Source: Acidobacteriota bacterium
GTDB taxonomy: Bacteria > Acidobacteriota > Terriglobia > Terriglobales > Acidobacteriaceae
Direction of reading: 5' to 3'
DNA: 64,000 bases
NCBI GenBank assembly: GCA_003225175.1
Contig: QIBA01000064.1
Span: 1-64,000 of the forward strand
The notes beneath the pieces are model-generated. The model saw nothing but the letters and a program-made list of their open reading frames with translations. It was not told the origin of the DNA and did no database searches. The position numbers and the translations under genes are program-made. Every line of letters starts with the position of its first letter. Position 1 is the stretch's first letter. Positions 24,943-35,545 of the stretch are shown in pieces.

Positions 24943-25713
24943 ATGAAGATTCTGGTCTGCATGAAGCAGGTACCGCAGAAGGACGCGCCTCTCAAGCTGA
25001 ATGAGAGCGGCACCTGGATCCGGGAAGACGTCTCTTATGAGGTCAATGAGCCTGATGCTTACGCCTTAGAGGAGGCGTTGCGTCAGAAAGAGAAGCACGG
25101 CGGTGAAGTGGTTGTGATCACCACCGGCCCGGCGCGCGCGCAGCAGGTTCTACGCGAAGCTCTCGCCAAAGGCGCTGATCGCGCGATTCATCTCGAGGGC
25201 AATGAGTTTGTCGGGCTGGACTCGTTTAATACCGCGAAGGCTATTGCAGCTTCGATCAAAGACGAAAAGTTCGACCTGATCTTTACTGGTTTGCAGTCGG
25301 ATGACTATGGTTACGCACAGACGGGAGTCCTGCTTGCCGAGATTCTGGGCTGGCCGCATGCAACGATTATTATGAGCATTGAGAAAAGCGACGGCGGCAT
25401 TCGTCTCAAACGCGAGCTCGAAGCTGGATTCTTTCAACATCTCGAGATGCCATTACCTGCGGTGCTCACGATTCAATCGGGCATCAATAAACTGCGGTAT
25501 GCGACGCTGATCGGCATCAAGCAGGCCAAAAACAAGCCGCTCCGTAAAGTGAGTCACGGAGAAATTCAGCAAGCGCTCGGCCCGAATCTGCAAAAAATCG
25601 AAAAGCTGTACATTCCGCAGAAGCAGAAGAAAACCGAGATGCTGGAGGGATCGGCCGCGGAAGTGGCCAGGAAATTAGTCGATAAACTCAAGAATGAGGT
25701 GCGCGTACTTTAA
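24943..25713 (+). CDS. etfB: Electron transfer flavoprotein beta subunit
   Basis: 256 residues. EtfB pairs with EtfA to accept electrons from flavoprotein dehydrogenases such as acyl-CoA dehydrogenases. The start MKILVCMKQVPQKDA, the central VNEPDAYALEEALRQKE, IFTGLQSDDYGYAQTGVLLAE (nucleotide-binding loop) and LPAVLTIQSGINKLRYATL are characteristic. The full family length is present. Two small membrane-protein genes lie between it and etfA, an unusual interruption; ETF-quinone oxidoreductase follows etfA. Confidence 0.96.
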   Translation: MKILVCMKQVPQKDAPLKLNESGTWIREDVSYEVNEPDAYALEEALRQKEKHGGEVVVITTGPARAQQVLREALAKGADRAIHLEGNEFVGLDSFNTAKAIAASIKDEKFDLIFTGLQSDDYGYAQTGVLLAEILGWPHATIIMSIEKSDGGIRLKRELEAGFFQHLEMPLPAVLTIQSGINKLRYATLIGIKQAKNKPLRKVSHGEIQQALGPNLQKIEKLYIPQKQKKTEMLEGSAAEVARKLVDKLKNEVRVL

Positions 25714-25774
25714 TCGCGGCCCGCGCCATCTGCATCGAACTGAATAGGATCGAGGTGATACTTCAGGAGGATGT

Positions 25775-26251
25775 ATGGCGATTCCGGAAAAGGGAAGTGA
25801 ACCAAATCGGGCAGAGCAGCACCATCACATGGGGCATAGCTTTGGGATGGACGTCCATCCTGAACGTTATCCCCGCGAGTCGTTGAGTCGCCTGGAAGAG
25901 GGCATTCTCGACGACGATCAGCTGCGCCATGCGCATGACCGTCTTGGCTATGTTGGACCGGATCTAGAGTCTCGCGTCGACGACGCGCGGAATCTGAGCC
26001 GGACTCTAATGGTGCTAGGCGGCTTTCTGTTGATTTACGCCTGGGTGCTTCTGGTGTGGGTTGGTTGGGATGTGCGCAGCGGAAGCGTGTTCTTCAGCGT
26101 GATGTGCGCTGTTTCGGGAACGATCGGCTTGGGACTAGTTCTGTGGGGCTACGTCGAACGCAGGCGCGTGCTGCGCTTGCGACTCAGAATCGGAGCAGAA
26201 GAACGGAATGAGAGGATTCGCAGATTCCAGGGAAGCCATCCAACCGCATAA
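25775..26251 (+). CDS. Two-helix membrane protein within the etf cluster
   Basis: 158 residues, AGGAGG just upstream. The N-terminal cytosolic part (about 1-75) is His-rich (QHHHMGHSFGMDVHPERYP), followed by two hydrophobic helices (about 78-98 and 104-126) and a basic tail with RRRVLRLRLRIGAEERNERI. I recognise no family. Position between etfB and etfA suggests co-expression with electron-transfer genes, but a direct role is not shown. Its end overlaps the next small frame by 44 bases. Confidence 0.7.
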   Translation: MAIPEKGSEPNRAEQHHHMGHSFGMDVHPERYPRESLSRLEEGILDDDQLRHAHDRLGYVGPDLESRVDDARNLSRTLMVLGGFLLIYAWVLLVWVGWDVRSGSVFFSVMCAVSGTIGLGLVLWGYVERRRVLRLRLRIGAEERNERIRRFQGSHPTA

Positions 26252-26459
26252 GGCGCGAATTCTTGTCATTGCGGGTGCGGTCTTCCTTGTGCATGCTGCC
26301 CTCCTGCTCGTCCTCTGGCCGCACCGCTGGCCAGCAAACTACAAATGGCTGCTCCTGCCGGACAGTCTCGGGGCATATGCATTGCTGGCTCTCGGTTTGC
26401 AGCATTTGAGTAAGAGTAAAACCAGGAGCGAACACGAAGGCCACAGAGGAGAACGATGA
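26208..26459 (+). CDS. Small membrane protein, hypothetical
   Basis: 83 residues with two hydrophobic segments (ILVIAGAVFLVHAALLLVLW and YALLALGLQHL). It starts within the previous gene, so translational coupling is likely; a later start around 26261 is possible. The last 12 residues come from a dispersed repeat (26426-26518), so the natural C-terminus is uncertain. No family recognised. Confidence 0.5.
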   Translation: MRGFADSREAIQPHKARILVIAGAVFLVHAALLLVLWPHRWPANYKWLLLPDSLGAYALLALGLQHLSKSKTRSEHEGHRGER

Positions 26460-26518
26460 GGTCACGAAGAAGCTTCTCCGTGACCGCGGGTTATCCTTCG
26501 TGACCTTCATGTTCGCTC
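26426..26518. repeat. Inverted-repeat element between etf genes
   Basis: Arms GAGCGAACACGAAGGCCAC (26426-26444) and GTGACCTTCATGTTCGCTC (26500-26518) are complementary at 17 of 19 positions. A related single arm (CCTTCATGTTCGTTCGCG) is near 54643. Confidence 0.7.
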
Positions 26519-26543
26519 TTCCGCTGTTTCGCAAAAGGAGTTC

Positions 26544-27533
26544 ATGGCAGACACACTTCTCGTCGTAGTCGAACAGCGTGAAGGCAAACTGAATCGCGTC
26601 TCGCTGGAGACCTTGACCGCGGCGCAAGCAATCGCAGCTGAAACCGGCTCGAAGCTGGAAGCGGCAGTTGTCGGCGGCAGCATTGATCCCATTGCTCAGG
26701 AAATCGCAAAAATAAAAGTAGCGAAGGTGTATGCGATCGAGTCTCCACAACTAGAACGCTATACGGCCGACGCTTATGTCGCAGCACTCAAGCAGTTCAT
26801 CACTTCGAAGCAGCCGAAGTTAGTACTCATGCCGCACACATACCAGGTGCGCGACTTCGCGCCTAAGCTCGCCGCAGCTCTGGGCCGCACGCTCATCAGC
26901 GACGCAATCGGTTATCGCAAAGACGGGACAAAGCTTGTCTTCACGCGCCAGATGTTTCAGGGCAAATTCGCGGCCGATGTCTCGTTCAGTTGCGATCCGC
27001 CACATTTCGCTACCTTCCAGGCCGGCTCATACCGCGGTGACAAGGTCGAGATCGGCGCAAACCCGGCTCCAGTCGAGAAAGTCGCAACCCAAGTTGATGG
27101 CGCAGCAATTCGAGTGAAGCCACTCGACATCTTCAAAGAAGCAAAGCAGGCGGTTGATCTGACTCAGGCCGAAATCATCGTGTCGGTTGGCCGAGGCATT
27201 AAAGAACAAAAGAACATTGAACTCGCGAAGGTTCTTGCCGATGCGCTCGGAGGAGAAATCGCAGCTTCGCGTCCAATCTGTGATTCCGGATGGCTGCCGA
27301 TGGACCGTCAGATCGGTTCCTCAGGGCAGACCGTCGCTCCGAAACTTTACCTCGCGTTGGGAATCAGCGGCGCAATACAACATATCGTTGGCATGAAAGG
27401 CGCCCGCAGTATCATTGCGATAAATAAAGATGCTGAGGCCCCAATCTTCGAAATTGCAGACTTCGGAGTGGTCGGCAATCTCTTCGACATCGTGCCCGCA
27501 CTCACCGAGGAAGTGAAGAAAGCAAAGGCGTAA
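26544..27533 (+). CDS. etfA: Electron transfer flavoprotein alpha subunit
   Basis: 329 residues, preceded by AAAGGAG. The N-terminal half is the ETF nucleotide-binding-like fold (TLLVVVEQREGKLNRVSLE); the C-terminal FAD domain shows SVGRGIKEQKNIEL, the conserved ASRPICDSGWLP, IGSSGQTVAPKLYLALGISG and AIQHIVGMKGA, where the FAD and the loop above it sit. It forms a heterodimer with EtfB and hands electrons to the quinone oxidoreductase encoded 14 bases downstream. Complete and of normal length. Confidence 0.96.
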   Translation: MADTLLVVVEQREGKLNRVSLETLTAAQAIAAETGSKLEAAVVGGSIDPIAQEIAKIKVAKVYAIESPQLERYTADAYVAALKQFITSKQPKLVLMPHTYQVRDFAPKLAAALGRTLISDAIGYRKDGTKLVFTRQMFQGKFAADVSFSCDPPHFATFQAGSYRGDKVEIGANPAPVEKVATQVDGAAIRVKPLDIFKEAKQAVDLTQAEIIVSVGRGIKEQKNIELAKVLADALGGEIAASRPICDSGWLPMDRQIGSSGQTVAPKLYLALGISGAIQHIVGMKGARSIIAINKDAEAPIFEIADFGVVGNLFDIVPALTEEVKKAKA

Positions 27534-27547
27534 AACCGCTTCCCAAA

Positions 27548-29260
<1,713 letters not shown>

Positions 29261-29283
29261 TCCGGCCTTACCGCCAATGGATC

Positions 29284-30732
29284 CTAAGTCTCTACATCTT
29301 TGATGTGTGTGGCGACGTACCACTGATTCCCAAAAGCGTCCTTCACTCCTCCGCTACGATCGCCATAAGGATGGTCGGTCGGCTCGGCGATTGATGTTGC
29401 TCCTGCAGCGAGGGCGCGGTGATATAGTGCGTCGCAATCTGGAACGTACAGATAGAACATGCCCGGCATCGGTTGATAGATTCCGTGCGCTTCCCCCATC
29501 TCCAGATGCGAGCTGCCAACCTTCATCTTCACGTGATGAATCACCCCATCTGGCGTGCCATAGCGGCCGAGTTCCTCAGCGCTGAAGGCGCGCTTCAAGA
29601 AATCAATCACGGGCAGCGCGCGTACCGGGTGTAGATAAGGTTGAACGTCGGGCGCTCCTTCCCACTTGTAGTTCTCACCTTTATACGTGGCGATGTACCA
29701 GAAATTCCCTGCCGGATCTTTCACACCTCCGGAACGTTCACCATACGGCTGATCTACCGGCTCCGCGATCGACGTGCCCCCGGCTTCGAGCGCTCGTTTG
29801 TAGGTCGCATCGCAGTCGGGAACATACATGTGGAAGGCCATCGGGCTCGACTCGCCGCGCCAGGATAGTCCGGGACCACCGCCACCCATCATCAGCATGG
29901 AATCGCCAATGCGGATCTCTGCATGGATTCCACCGGCAGGGCCGATGGCGCGGAATCGCTCTTCAGCTCCAAAGGCGCGCTTAACGAATTCGATCAGCGC
30001 GTCCGCATTCTGCGCGACCGGATAGGGCGTAACCGTTCGATACCCTTTTGGGACAGGGTCGACCTTCGGCTTCTTCGGTTGCTCGCTTTGCATGGCCCGG
30101 AAACGGCGATGCATCTCCTCGACCGACATGTGCTCTTTTATCGTCGAGACGCCCCACAGATATCCGAACGGGTCGCGCAGAGTGCCTTGCCGGTATCCGT
30201 AGAACTGATCTTGCACGGGACGAACAACAATTGCGCCTTCAGCGACCGCGTGCTCCACAAAAGCGTCCACATCGGGAACGCTCAACTCGATGCTGATCGG
30301 CGTATTGCCAAGCGTCTCCGCGCTGAAACGGCCGCCTTCCGGCCATTCTTCGCCCAGCATGATGGTCGAATCACCGATCGCGAGCTCCGCGTGCCCGATG
30401 CCGCCTTCGTTCTCAAAACGCATGATCTCCTTCGCACCGAAGGCTCTCTTGTAGAACTCGATTGCGAGACCGGCCTTCTTAAACCTCAATGCCGGTGCGG
30501 CATGTGTGCGAATTGCGGCTAGTGGTTCTGCTTTAGCTGCCATAGAAGTGCTCCTTTCCAAATTGGATCTGAGTCGTTCAACAAATTCCTCGCGTGGCAT
30601 ATCGCGCAACTCACCCGCGAGACGTACTAGCTGCGCGATTTGAGCATCCGCTCGTCCCGGCAAAGCATCCGCGCGAGACAACAATTTGCCGATTGCCTGA
30701 TCGAGCAGCTCGTAGCGCGAGAGCTTAGCCAT
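29284..30732 (-). CDS. Triple VOC (glyoxalase-like) domain protein with sigma-associated N-terminus
   Basis: 482 residues from the ATG at 30732, overlapping the sigma-factor stop by 8 bases. An N-terminal helical segment of about 60 residues (YELLDQAIGKLLSRADALPG, then LAGELRDMPREEFVERLRSN) looks like a sigma-interacting or adaptor helix. Three VOC units follow (about 78-205, 235-350 and 360-475), each with a PhnB-like AIEFYKRAFGA/LIEFVKRAFGA/VIDFLKRAFSA start and an end such as KDPAGNFWYIAT. Metal-ligand Glu/His are partly retained (GHAELAIGD, HAEIRIGD, HHVKMKVGS). VOC proteins include dioxygenases and resistance proteins; the substrate is unknown. Confidence 0.85.
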   Translation of the reverse strand: MAKLSRYELLDQAIGKLLSRADALPGRADAQIAQLVRLAGELRDMPREEFVERLRSNLERSTSMAAKAEPLAAIRTHAAPALRFKKAGLAIEFYKRAFGAKEIMRFENEGGIGHAELAIGDSTIMLGEEWPEGGRFSAETLGNTPISIELSVPDVDAFVEHAVAEGAIVVRPVQDQFYGYRQGTLRDPFGYLWGVSTIKEHMSVEEMHRRFRAMQSEQPKKPKVDPVPKGYRTVTPYPVAQNADALIEFVKRAFGAEERFRAIGPAGGIHAEIRIGDSMLMMGGGGPGLSWRGESSPMAFHMYVPDCDATYKRALEAGGTSIAEPVDQPYGERSGGVKDPAGNFWYIATYKGENYKWEGAPDVQPYLHPVRALPVIDFLKRAFSAEELGRYGTPDGVIHHVKMKVGSSHLEMGEAHGIYQPMPGMFYLYVPDCDALYHRALAAGATSIAEPTDHPYGDRSGGVKDAFGNQWYVATHIKDVET

Positions 30733-31261
30733 TGGCGCCCTCCACGCTGGCACGAAGCTTTTCCAGAGCGCGGAACTGAAGTTGCTTCACGGCTCCTTCA
30801 CTCCGCCGGAGTTCCTGCGCAATTTCCCGAATGCTCTTCTCCTCAACAAAGCGCAACACCACAACCCGGCGCTGGTCCTCGGGAAGACGCTTCACCAGTT
30901 GGAAAAGAGCGGCGCGCTGCTCAATCTCTTCCATGCGAATGTCTTTCGGATCGTCGCTAATGGGGTTCCCAGTCTCACGCGATGTTTTCCGCCAGCGATC
31001 GATCATGCGATGTGCCGCGATGCGAATCAGCCATGCAGCAAACGGAGCTCCACGCCACTCGAACTTTCTTAAGTTCTCCAGCGCGTGGTGAAAAACATCC
31101 GAAGTAATGTCTTCCGCCTCTTCCCGCGTGCCGACGCGCCGCGAAACATACGCATACACCTGATACACGTAGCGCTGATAGAGCTCCCCAAAGCGCGCAG
31201 GATCGCGCTTGGCCGCCTCGATCAGAAGCCGCTCGTCTGCGTCGTTCGTCAGGGCCTTCAA
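30725..31261 (-). CDS. ECF-type RNA polymerase sigma factor
   Basis: 178 residues from a TTG with GGAG upstream. Region 2 is canonical (FGELYQRYVYQVYAYVSRRV, EEAEDITSDVFHHALENL, FAAWLIRIAAHRMIDRWRK), then an acidic linker and region 4 (LPEDQRRVVVLRFVEEKSIR then EIAQELRRSEGAVKQLQFRA). It should direct RNA polymerase to a specific promoter set. There is no anti-sigma factor gene next to it; instead the triple-VOC gene starts inside its last codons, so that protein may regulate or serve as its output. Confidence 0.95.
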   Translation of the reverse strand: MKALTNDADERLLIEAAKRDPARFGELYQRYVYQVYAYVSRRVGTREEAEDITSDVFHHALENLRKFEWRGAPFAAWLIRIAAHRMIDRWRKTSRETGNPISDDPKDIRMEEIEQRAALFQLVKRLPEDQRRVVVLRFVEEKSIREIAQELRRSEGAVKQLQFRALEKLRASVEGANG

Positions 31262-31420
31262 CCGGCACTCCGCATGTCGCGCTCACAAAGATAAACGGAC
31301 GGGGAAGCAAAAAGGTTACGGGGTAAAAATTAGGGTACAGGGGACAGGGTAAGAGTCTACGGATACGAAGTTACCAGTCCACGAAGATGCCGGTAGTGCT
31401 TCGCCTATAATTTTGCGGCA

Positions 31421-33223
31421 ATGTCTAAATCTCGCAGGCAGTTCCTTGTCAATCTGGCTCTCGCCTATTTCGGAACATCGCTTTCATCTTCGAGTCATGC
31501 TCAGCAAACCACGGCGCCGCCTCCTGGAATGCCGCCAGCCTTTGGCACGGCGCCGCCCGTCGGACCAGAGGTGTCACCCACAACCTTCGCCGAAGCAGAG
31601 AAGTTGATGCAGGTGCAGTTCACAGCGGCGGAACGGGCACAAGCGGCTGGCAACTGGCGCAGCGCCATGGCACCACTCTATGAGCGTCGCACCGGTCCAC
31701 GCAAGATCGAACTGGAGTCAACTCTGGCACCATACTCCCGCTGGAATCCGGTATTGCCGGGCGAAGCACCCGCGCCTGCCCGCGACCAATTTGTCAGGAG
31801 CAACGCGGACCCGGGTTCATTACCATCACGAGACGAAGACATCGCCTTTGCTCCTCTCACTCATCTCGCGCGGTGGATCGAGCGTCGGCAATTGAGTTCC
31901 GAGCGGCTGACACAAATCTATCTTTCGCGGTTAAGGAAGTTCGATGCAAAAGTGAGATGCGTGATCACACTGACTCCCGAATTGGCACTTAAGCAAGCCA
32001 GACAGGCTGACCAGGAGATTGCCGCAGGTCAGTATCGAGGTCCGTTGCACGGAATTCCCTGGGGCGGCAAAGACCTGCTCGACACCGCAGGAATTCCTAC
32101 AACTTACGGCGCGGAACCATTCCGCAACCGTGTACCTAATGAAGATGCAGTGGTTGTAAAGAGATTGCATGAAGCGGGTGCAGTGCTGGTTGCTAAGCTC
32201 AGTCTTGGGGCGCTGGCGCTCAACGACATCTGGTTCGGTGGACAAACCATGAATCCGTGGCTCCTGGAAGAAGGATCGTCAGGCTCGAGTGCCGGTCCCG
32301 GCGCTGCGGTCGCTGCCGGACTCGTCGGCTTCGCGATTGGAAGCGAAACAGGAGGAAGTATCGTCTCCCCGAGCACACGCTGCGGAATTACCGGATTGCG
32401 CCCGACGTATGGCCGCGTGCCCCGCACCGGAGCAATGACGCTGTGCTGGTCGCTCGACAAGCTTGGGCCTATGACCCGCCGAGTGGAAGATGCGATGCTG
32501 GTTCTACATGCCATTTCGGGACCTGATCCCGGCGACCTCTCCAGCGTGCCCAGCAAACTCGATTTCGATGCGAATGCTTCGGCGAGCGGCCTGCGAGTGG
32601 GCTACTTTCCCGCCTGGATGAAGGAAAGTCCAGCTACGGATGTTGACCGATCTGCTCTCTCTGCGGTGAGCAAAGTTGGAATGGTTCCCGTCGAAGTGTC
32701 GCTGCCAGATTGGCCATACGATTCTCTAGACATAATCCTTTTCGCCGAAGCTGCTGCGGCCTTCGAAGACCTGAGCCTCAGCCGCAAGCTTGACGAACTC
32801 AAAGTGCAAGTACCGGACGCCTGGCCAAATACATTTCGCCAATCGCGATTCCTCTCCGCTGTGGACTTTGTGCAATGCGACCGTTTCCGCCGAAAAGTCG
32901 CGGTCGAGATGGCGCGCCTGTTCTCCAAGGTTGATCTGCTCCTGGTTCCATCCTTGCGAGACGAGATGCTCACCATCACCAACTTCACCGGCCATCCGTC
33001 GCTCACGCTTCGCGCCGGATTCTTTGAAGTTTCGCAAGCTCGCAGCGATTGGGCTCCCGATCCGGCGCATCCGCTGCCAAAATTTTCACCGCCGCGCCGT
33101 GTGCCTCATGGTGTGACCCTGATTGGGAAGTTATTTAATGAAGGCACGATAGCCCGTGCTGGACTCGCACTGGAACGTAGCCTCGCTGTGAGCGATGAAA
33201 GACCGCCGGGCTTCGGGGCCTGA
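31421..33223 (+). CDS. Exported amidase-signature protein
   Basis: 600 residues. The N-terminus KSRRQFLVNLALAYFG has an RR pair before a hydrophobic stretch, suggesting Tat or Sec export. After a long Pro-rich linker (to about 130) the amidase-signature domain shows Lys217 (IPWGGKDLLDTAG), the cis-Ser loop EEGSSGSSAGPG and nucleophile Ser313 (GSETGGSIVSPS), the Ser-cisSer-Lys triad of GatA-like amidases. The cis-Ser loop has GSSGSSAG where most relatives have GSSGGSA. Export and linker argue against a tRNA-amidotransferase role; a secreted amide hydrolase is likely, substrate unknown. Confidence 0.9.
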   Translation: MSKSRRQFLVNLALAYFGTSLSSSSHAQQTTAPPPGMPPAFGTAPPVGPEVSPTTFAEAEKLMQVQFTAAERAQAAGNWRSAMAPLYERRTGPRKIELESTLAPYSRWNPVLPGEAPAPARDQFVRSNADPGSLPSRDEDIAFAPLTHLARWIERRQLSSERLTQIYLSRLRKFDAKVRCVITLTPELALKQARQADQEIAAGQYRGPLHGIPWGGKDLLDTAGIPTTYGAEPFRNRVPNEDAVVVKRLHEAGAVLVAKLSLGALALNDIWFGGQTMNPWLLEEGSSGSSAGPGAAVAAGLVGFAIGSETGGSIVSPSTRCGITGLRPTYGRVPRTGAMTLCWSLDKLGPMTRRVEDAMLVLHAISGPDPGDLSSVPSKLDFDANASASGLRVGYFPAWMKESPATDVDRSALSAVSKVGMVPVEVSLPDWPYDSLDIILFAEAAAAFEDLSLSRKLDELKVQVPDAWPNTFRQSRFLSAVDFVQCDRFRRKVAVEMARLFSKVDLLLVPSLRDEMLTITNFTGHPSLTLRAGFFEVSQARSDWAPDPAHPLPKFSPPRRVPHGVTLIGKLFNEGTIARAGLALERSLAVSDERPPGFGA

Positions 33224-33366
33224 TCCAGGCTGTCGGTGCGAGATGCAGAATTCCGGGATGAAACGCGCTGCACCAAAGCGTGAAGTACAATCCGTAGTTC
33301 CTCTGTAAACTGTTTTTGAATTGGCACGCCAGGCTACTCTGGCCGGCGGTTCACCAGGAGAAGACG

Positions 33367-34023
33367 ATGTTGCGCATCAATGACGAAGCCCCCAATTTCA
33401 CCGCCGAAACTTCGCAGGGCACGATCAATTTCCACGAGTGGATCGACAACGGCTGGGCCATTTTGTTCTCGCACCCTAAGGACTTCACTCCGGTGTGCAC
33501 GACCGAGCTCGGCTATATGGCAGGCCTTCAGCCTGACTTCGAGAAGCGTAATTGCAAGATCATCGGACTGAGTGTGGATCCGGTAAGCAGCCACAACAAG
33601 TGGAAGCTGGACATCGAAGAGACCCAGGGCCACAAGGTGACATATCCGATGATCGGCGATCCGGAGCTGAAAGTAGCCAAACTCTACGACATGCTGCCCG
33701 CCGATGCCGGCAATACTTCAGAAGGCCGCACCCCTGCCATAAACGCTACCGTGCGAACCGTGTTCGTGATCGGTCCAGACAAGAAGATCAAACTGATGCT
33801 CAGCTACCCGATGAGCACTGGCCGCAATTTCGACGAAGTTCTGCGGGTGCTCGATTCCATCCAACTCACCACCAAACACCAGGTCTCAACTCCCGTGAAC
33901 TGGAAGCCCGGGGACGACGTGATTATCAGCGGCAGTGTTTCGGATGACGACGCTCGAAAGAGGTATCCCGGCGGCTGGCGGGCTCCAAGACCTTATCTTC
34001 GGATCGTTCCGCAGCCCAAGTAG
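33367..34023 (+). CDS. 1-Cys peroxiredoxin (Prx6-type)
   Basis: 218 residues from the ATG at 33367, with AGGAG just upstream; an earlier in-frame start is rejected. It reduces hydrogen and organic peroxides. The catalytic Cys44 sits in DFTPVCTTELGY; the domain FKIIGLSVDPVSSHNKW-like region (KIIGLSVDPVSSHNKWKLDI) and C-terminal NWKPGDDVIISGSVSDDDA with RYPGG mark the Prx6 branch of long C-terminal arms. Cytosolic. The stop codon TAG lies inside a 28-bp perfect palindrome that probably terminates transcription. Confidence 0.95.
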   Translation: MLRINDEAPNFTAETSQGTINFHEWIDNGWAILFSHPKDFTPVCTTELGYMAGLQPDFEKRNCKIIGLSVDPVSSHNKWKLDIEETQGHKVTYPMIGDPELKVAKLYDMLPADAGNTSEGRTPAINATVRTVFVIGPDKKIKLMLSYPMSTGRNFDEVLRVLDSIQLTTKHQVSTPVNWKPGDDVIISGSVSDDDARKRYPGGWRAPRPYLRIVPQPK

Positions 34024-34047
34024 AGACGCAGCATGCTGCGTCTCTAC
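34020..34047. repeat. 28-bp perfect palindrome at the peroxiredoxin stop
   Basis: Two 14-bp arms, GTAGAGACGCAGCA and TGCTGCGTCTCTAC, without a loop. It contains the peroxiredoxin stop codon and separates it from the converging M23 gene, so it can act as a terminator in both directions. A degenerate relative (AGACGCAGCACGCTGCG) is at 42443-42467. Confidence 0.85.
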
Positions 34048-34055
34048 CTGGCGGC

Positions 34056-35375
34056 CTAAGTAGTCGGCAGCTCGACGCGACGGGCAATGTGGTCCTTGAT
34101 CCAGTGCGCATCCCACCATTCCCTGGGATCGATCTGCACACCTTCGAGCTGCATGCTGAAGTGGATGTGGTCGCCTCCGGCCATACCCGTCATACCGCTC
34201 TTGCCCATCACCTGCCCGCGCTTCACCGTGTCGCCTTCGTGAACGTCGATCTCGCTCAGATGGCCATAGATCGTCTGCAGGCTGTAGCCGTGGTCGACGA
34301 CGATGCAGTTGCCGTAGATTCCGAGCGGTGCGGCCCAAACCACGCGTCCGTCATTCGATGCCTCCACCCCGACGTGCTGCGTGCTCGACAAGTCGTAGCC
34401 AAGATGCGTCTGCTGATCAATCTTCTTACCCTTGTGAATGTAATTGCGGACGTCGGCGAAGTTGGCTTCGACCTTTGTGTTTGGCTGTTGCAGAAAGGGT
34501 TGCGACCAGAGAAACGCAGGCTCTGTTTTTGTCTTTAGATTCGCCAGCGTTTCGTTGTTTGCCTTGCGCATCTCGCTGTTGATGCGCACGAAGCGCTCCA
34601 CCATGTCTCCGAAGCCGTTCGGATCGAGTTCGCTTACCACTTTCTCCATGAATTTGTCGTCGATCTGCAGGTCGCGGACGCGGTACTTTGGTTGTTCCCT
34701 CTTTGGGAAGTTGATCACCATCTGTCCATGCGCTTCGTCACCGCCCGGGCCAATGGCATACACCGCCGGCACGGTATTCAGAGGCATGTTCCATGCAAAT
34801 GCGAACAGAGAGAACTGGCCTGGCTTGCCGCCCGGCATTGGCCAGCCGCGAAAGCTCTCGTCACCGACGCGGACGCCTGAAGCTGTCGGTGAGCCTGAGA
34901 CGTTGTACGTCACCAAATCCGCCATGCCGAGGTAGAGGTAATGCTGGTCGGAATCGACGCTTACCTTCACCGGCTGCGTAACCACGACAACATCTCGTGC
35001 AGCTTCCACCGTCTGGCCCCGAAAGTCATTCGAGGTGGCCTCCACGATCAAACGAGCAGTGCCATCTTTGAGCTGTGGAGTGCCCTTTACTCCTGCGGTG
35101 AACTTGAGTGTGTGCTCCGGCGCGCCACGCAGCCAGCGAAAATGGCGAACGGGATGTTCCACCTCCGCCAGCTTGTAACGCTCGCCATTCTGCTCAATGT
35201 ATGCGGCAGCGCGACGGATCCCATGAGGATCGGCCAGGGTCACTGTCACAGGGGTTGCGTGGCCAATCGTCTTAAGCGAAGCCGGAAGCGTGACGACGGG
35301 CGCCGTTGAGAAAGTGAAAAGAAGGATGAACGCAAGAACAATGAGTGTAAGAAGAATTCCGAGAGCGGCTCGCAT
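34056..35375 (-). CDS. Membrane-anchored M23 (LytM) metallopeptidase
   Basis: 439 residues. One N-terminal hydrophobic helix (5-22) without a clear cleavage site anchors it, with a mid region of beta-rich and linker sequence to about 310. The C-terminal LytM domain has His324 and Asp328 (THLGYDL), His372 (YGHLSE) and His403/His405 (GDHIHFSM), the full zinc and catalytic set of active M23 endopeptidases that cut peptidoglycan cross-links. It therefore probably acts on the cell wall from the periplasmic face. It converges on the peroxiredoxin gene. Confidence 0.93.
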   Translation of the reverse strand: MRAALGILLTLIVLAFILLFTFSTAPVVTLPASLKTIGHATPVTVTLADPHGIRRAAAYIEQNGERYKLAEVEHPVRHFRWLRGAPEHTLKFTAGVKGTPQLKDGTARLIVEATSNDFRGQTVEAARDVVVVTQPVKVSVDSDQHYLYLGMADLVTYNVSGSPTASGVRVGDESFRGWPMPGGKPGQFSLFAFAWNMPLNTVPAVYAIGPGGDEAHGQMVINFPKREQPKYRVRDLQIDDKFMEKVVSELDPNGFGDMVERFVRINSEMRKANNETLANLKTKTEPAFLWSQPFLQQPNTKVEANFADVRNYIHKGKKIDQQTHLGYDLSSTQHVGVEASNDGRVVWAAPLGIYGNCIVVDHGYSLQTIYGHLSEIDVHEGDTVKRGQVMGKSGMTGMAGGDHIHFSMQLEGVQIDPREWWDAHWIKDHIARRVELPTT

Positions 35376-35545
35376 TGGGAAAATCCAGAATAGCAGGTGT
35401 CACCCTGCGAAATAGGAAGGGGTTCCCTAAGCGGAAACCCCGACTTTTTGCGGATTAAGTAATTTTCGTTGTCACCAAACTGGCCACCCGGCAGGTGAAC
35501 CTCTCGTCCAAGCTGCCAGAATCCATTTCATTCCGGGGTTGCACC

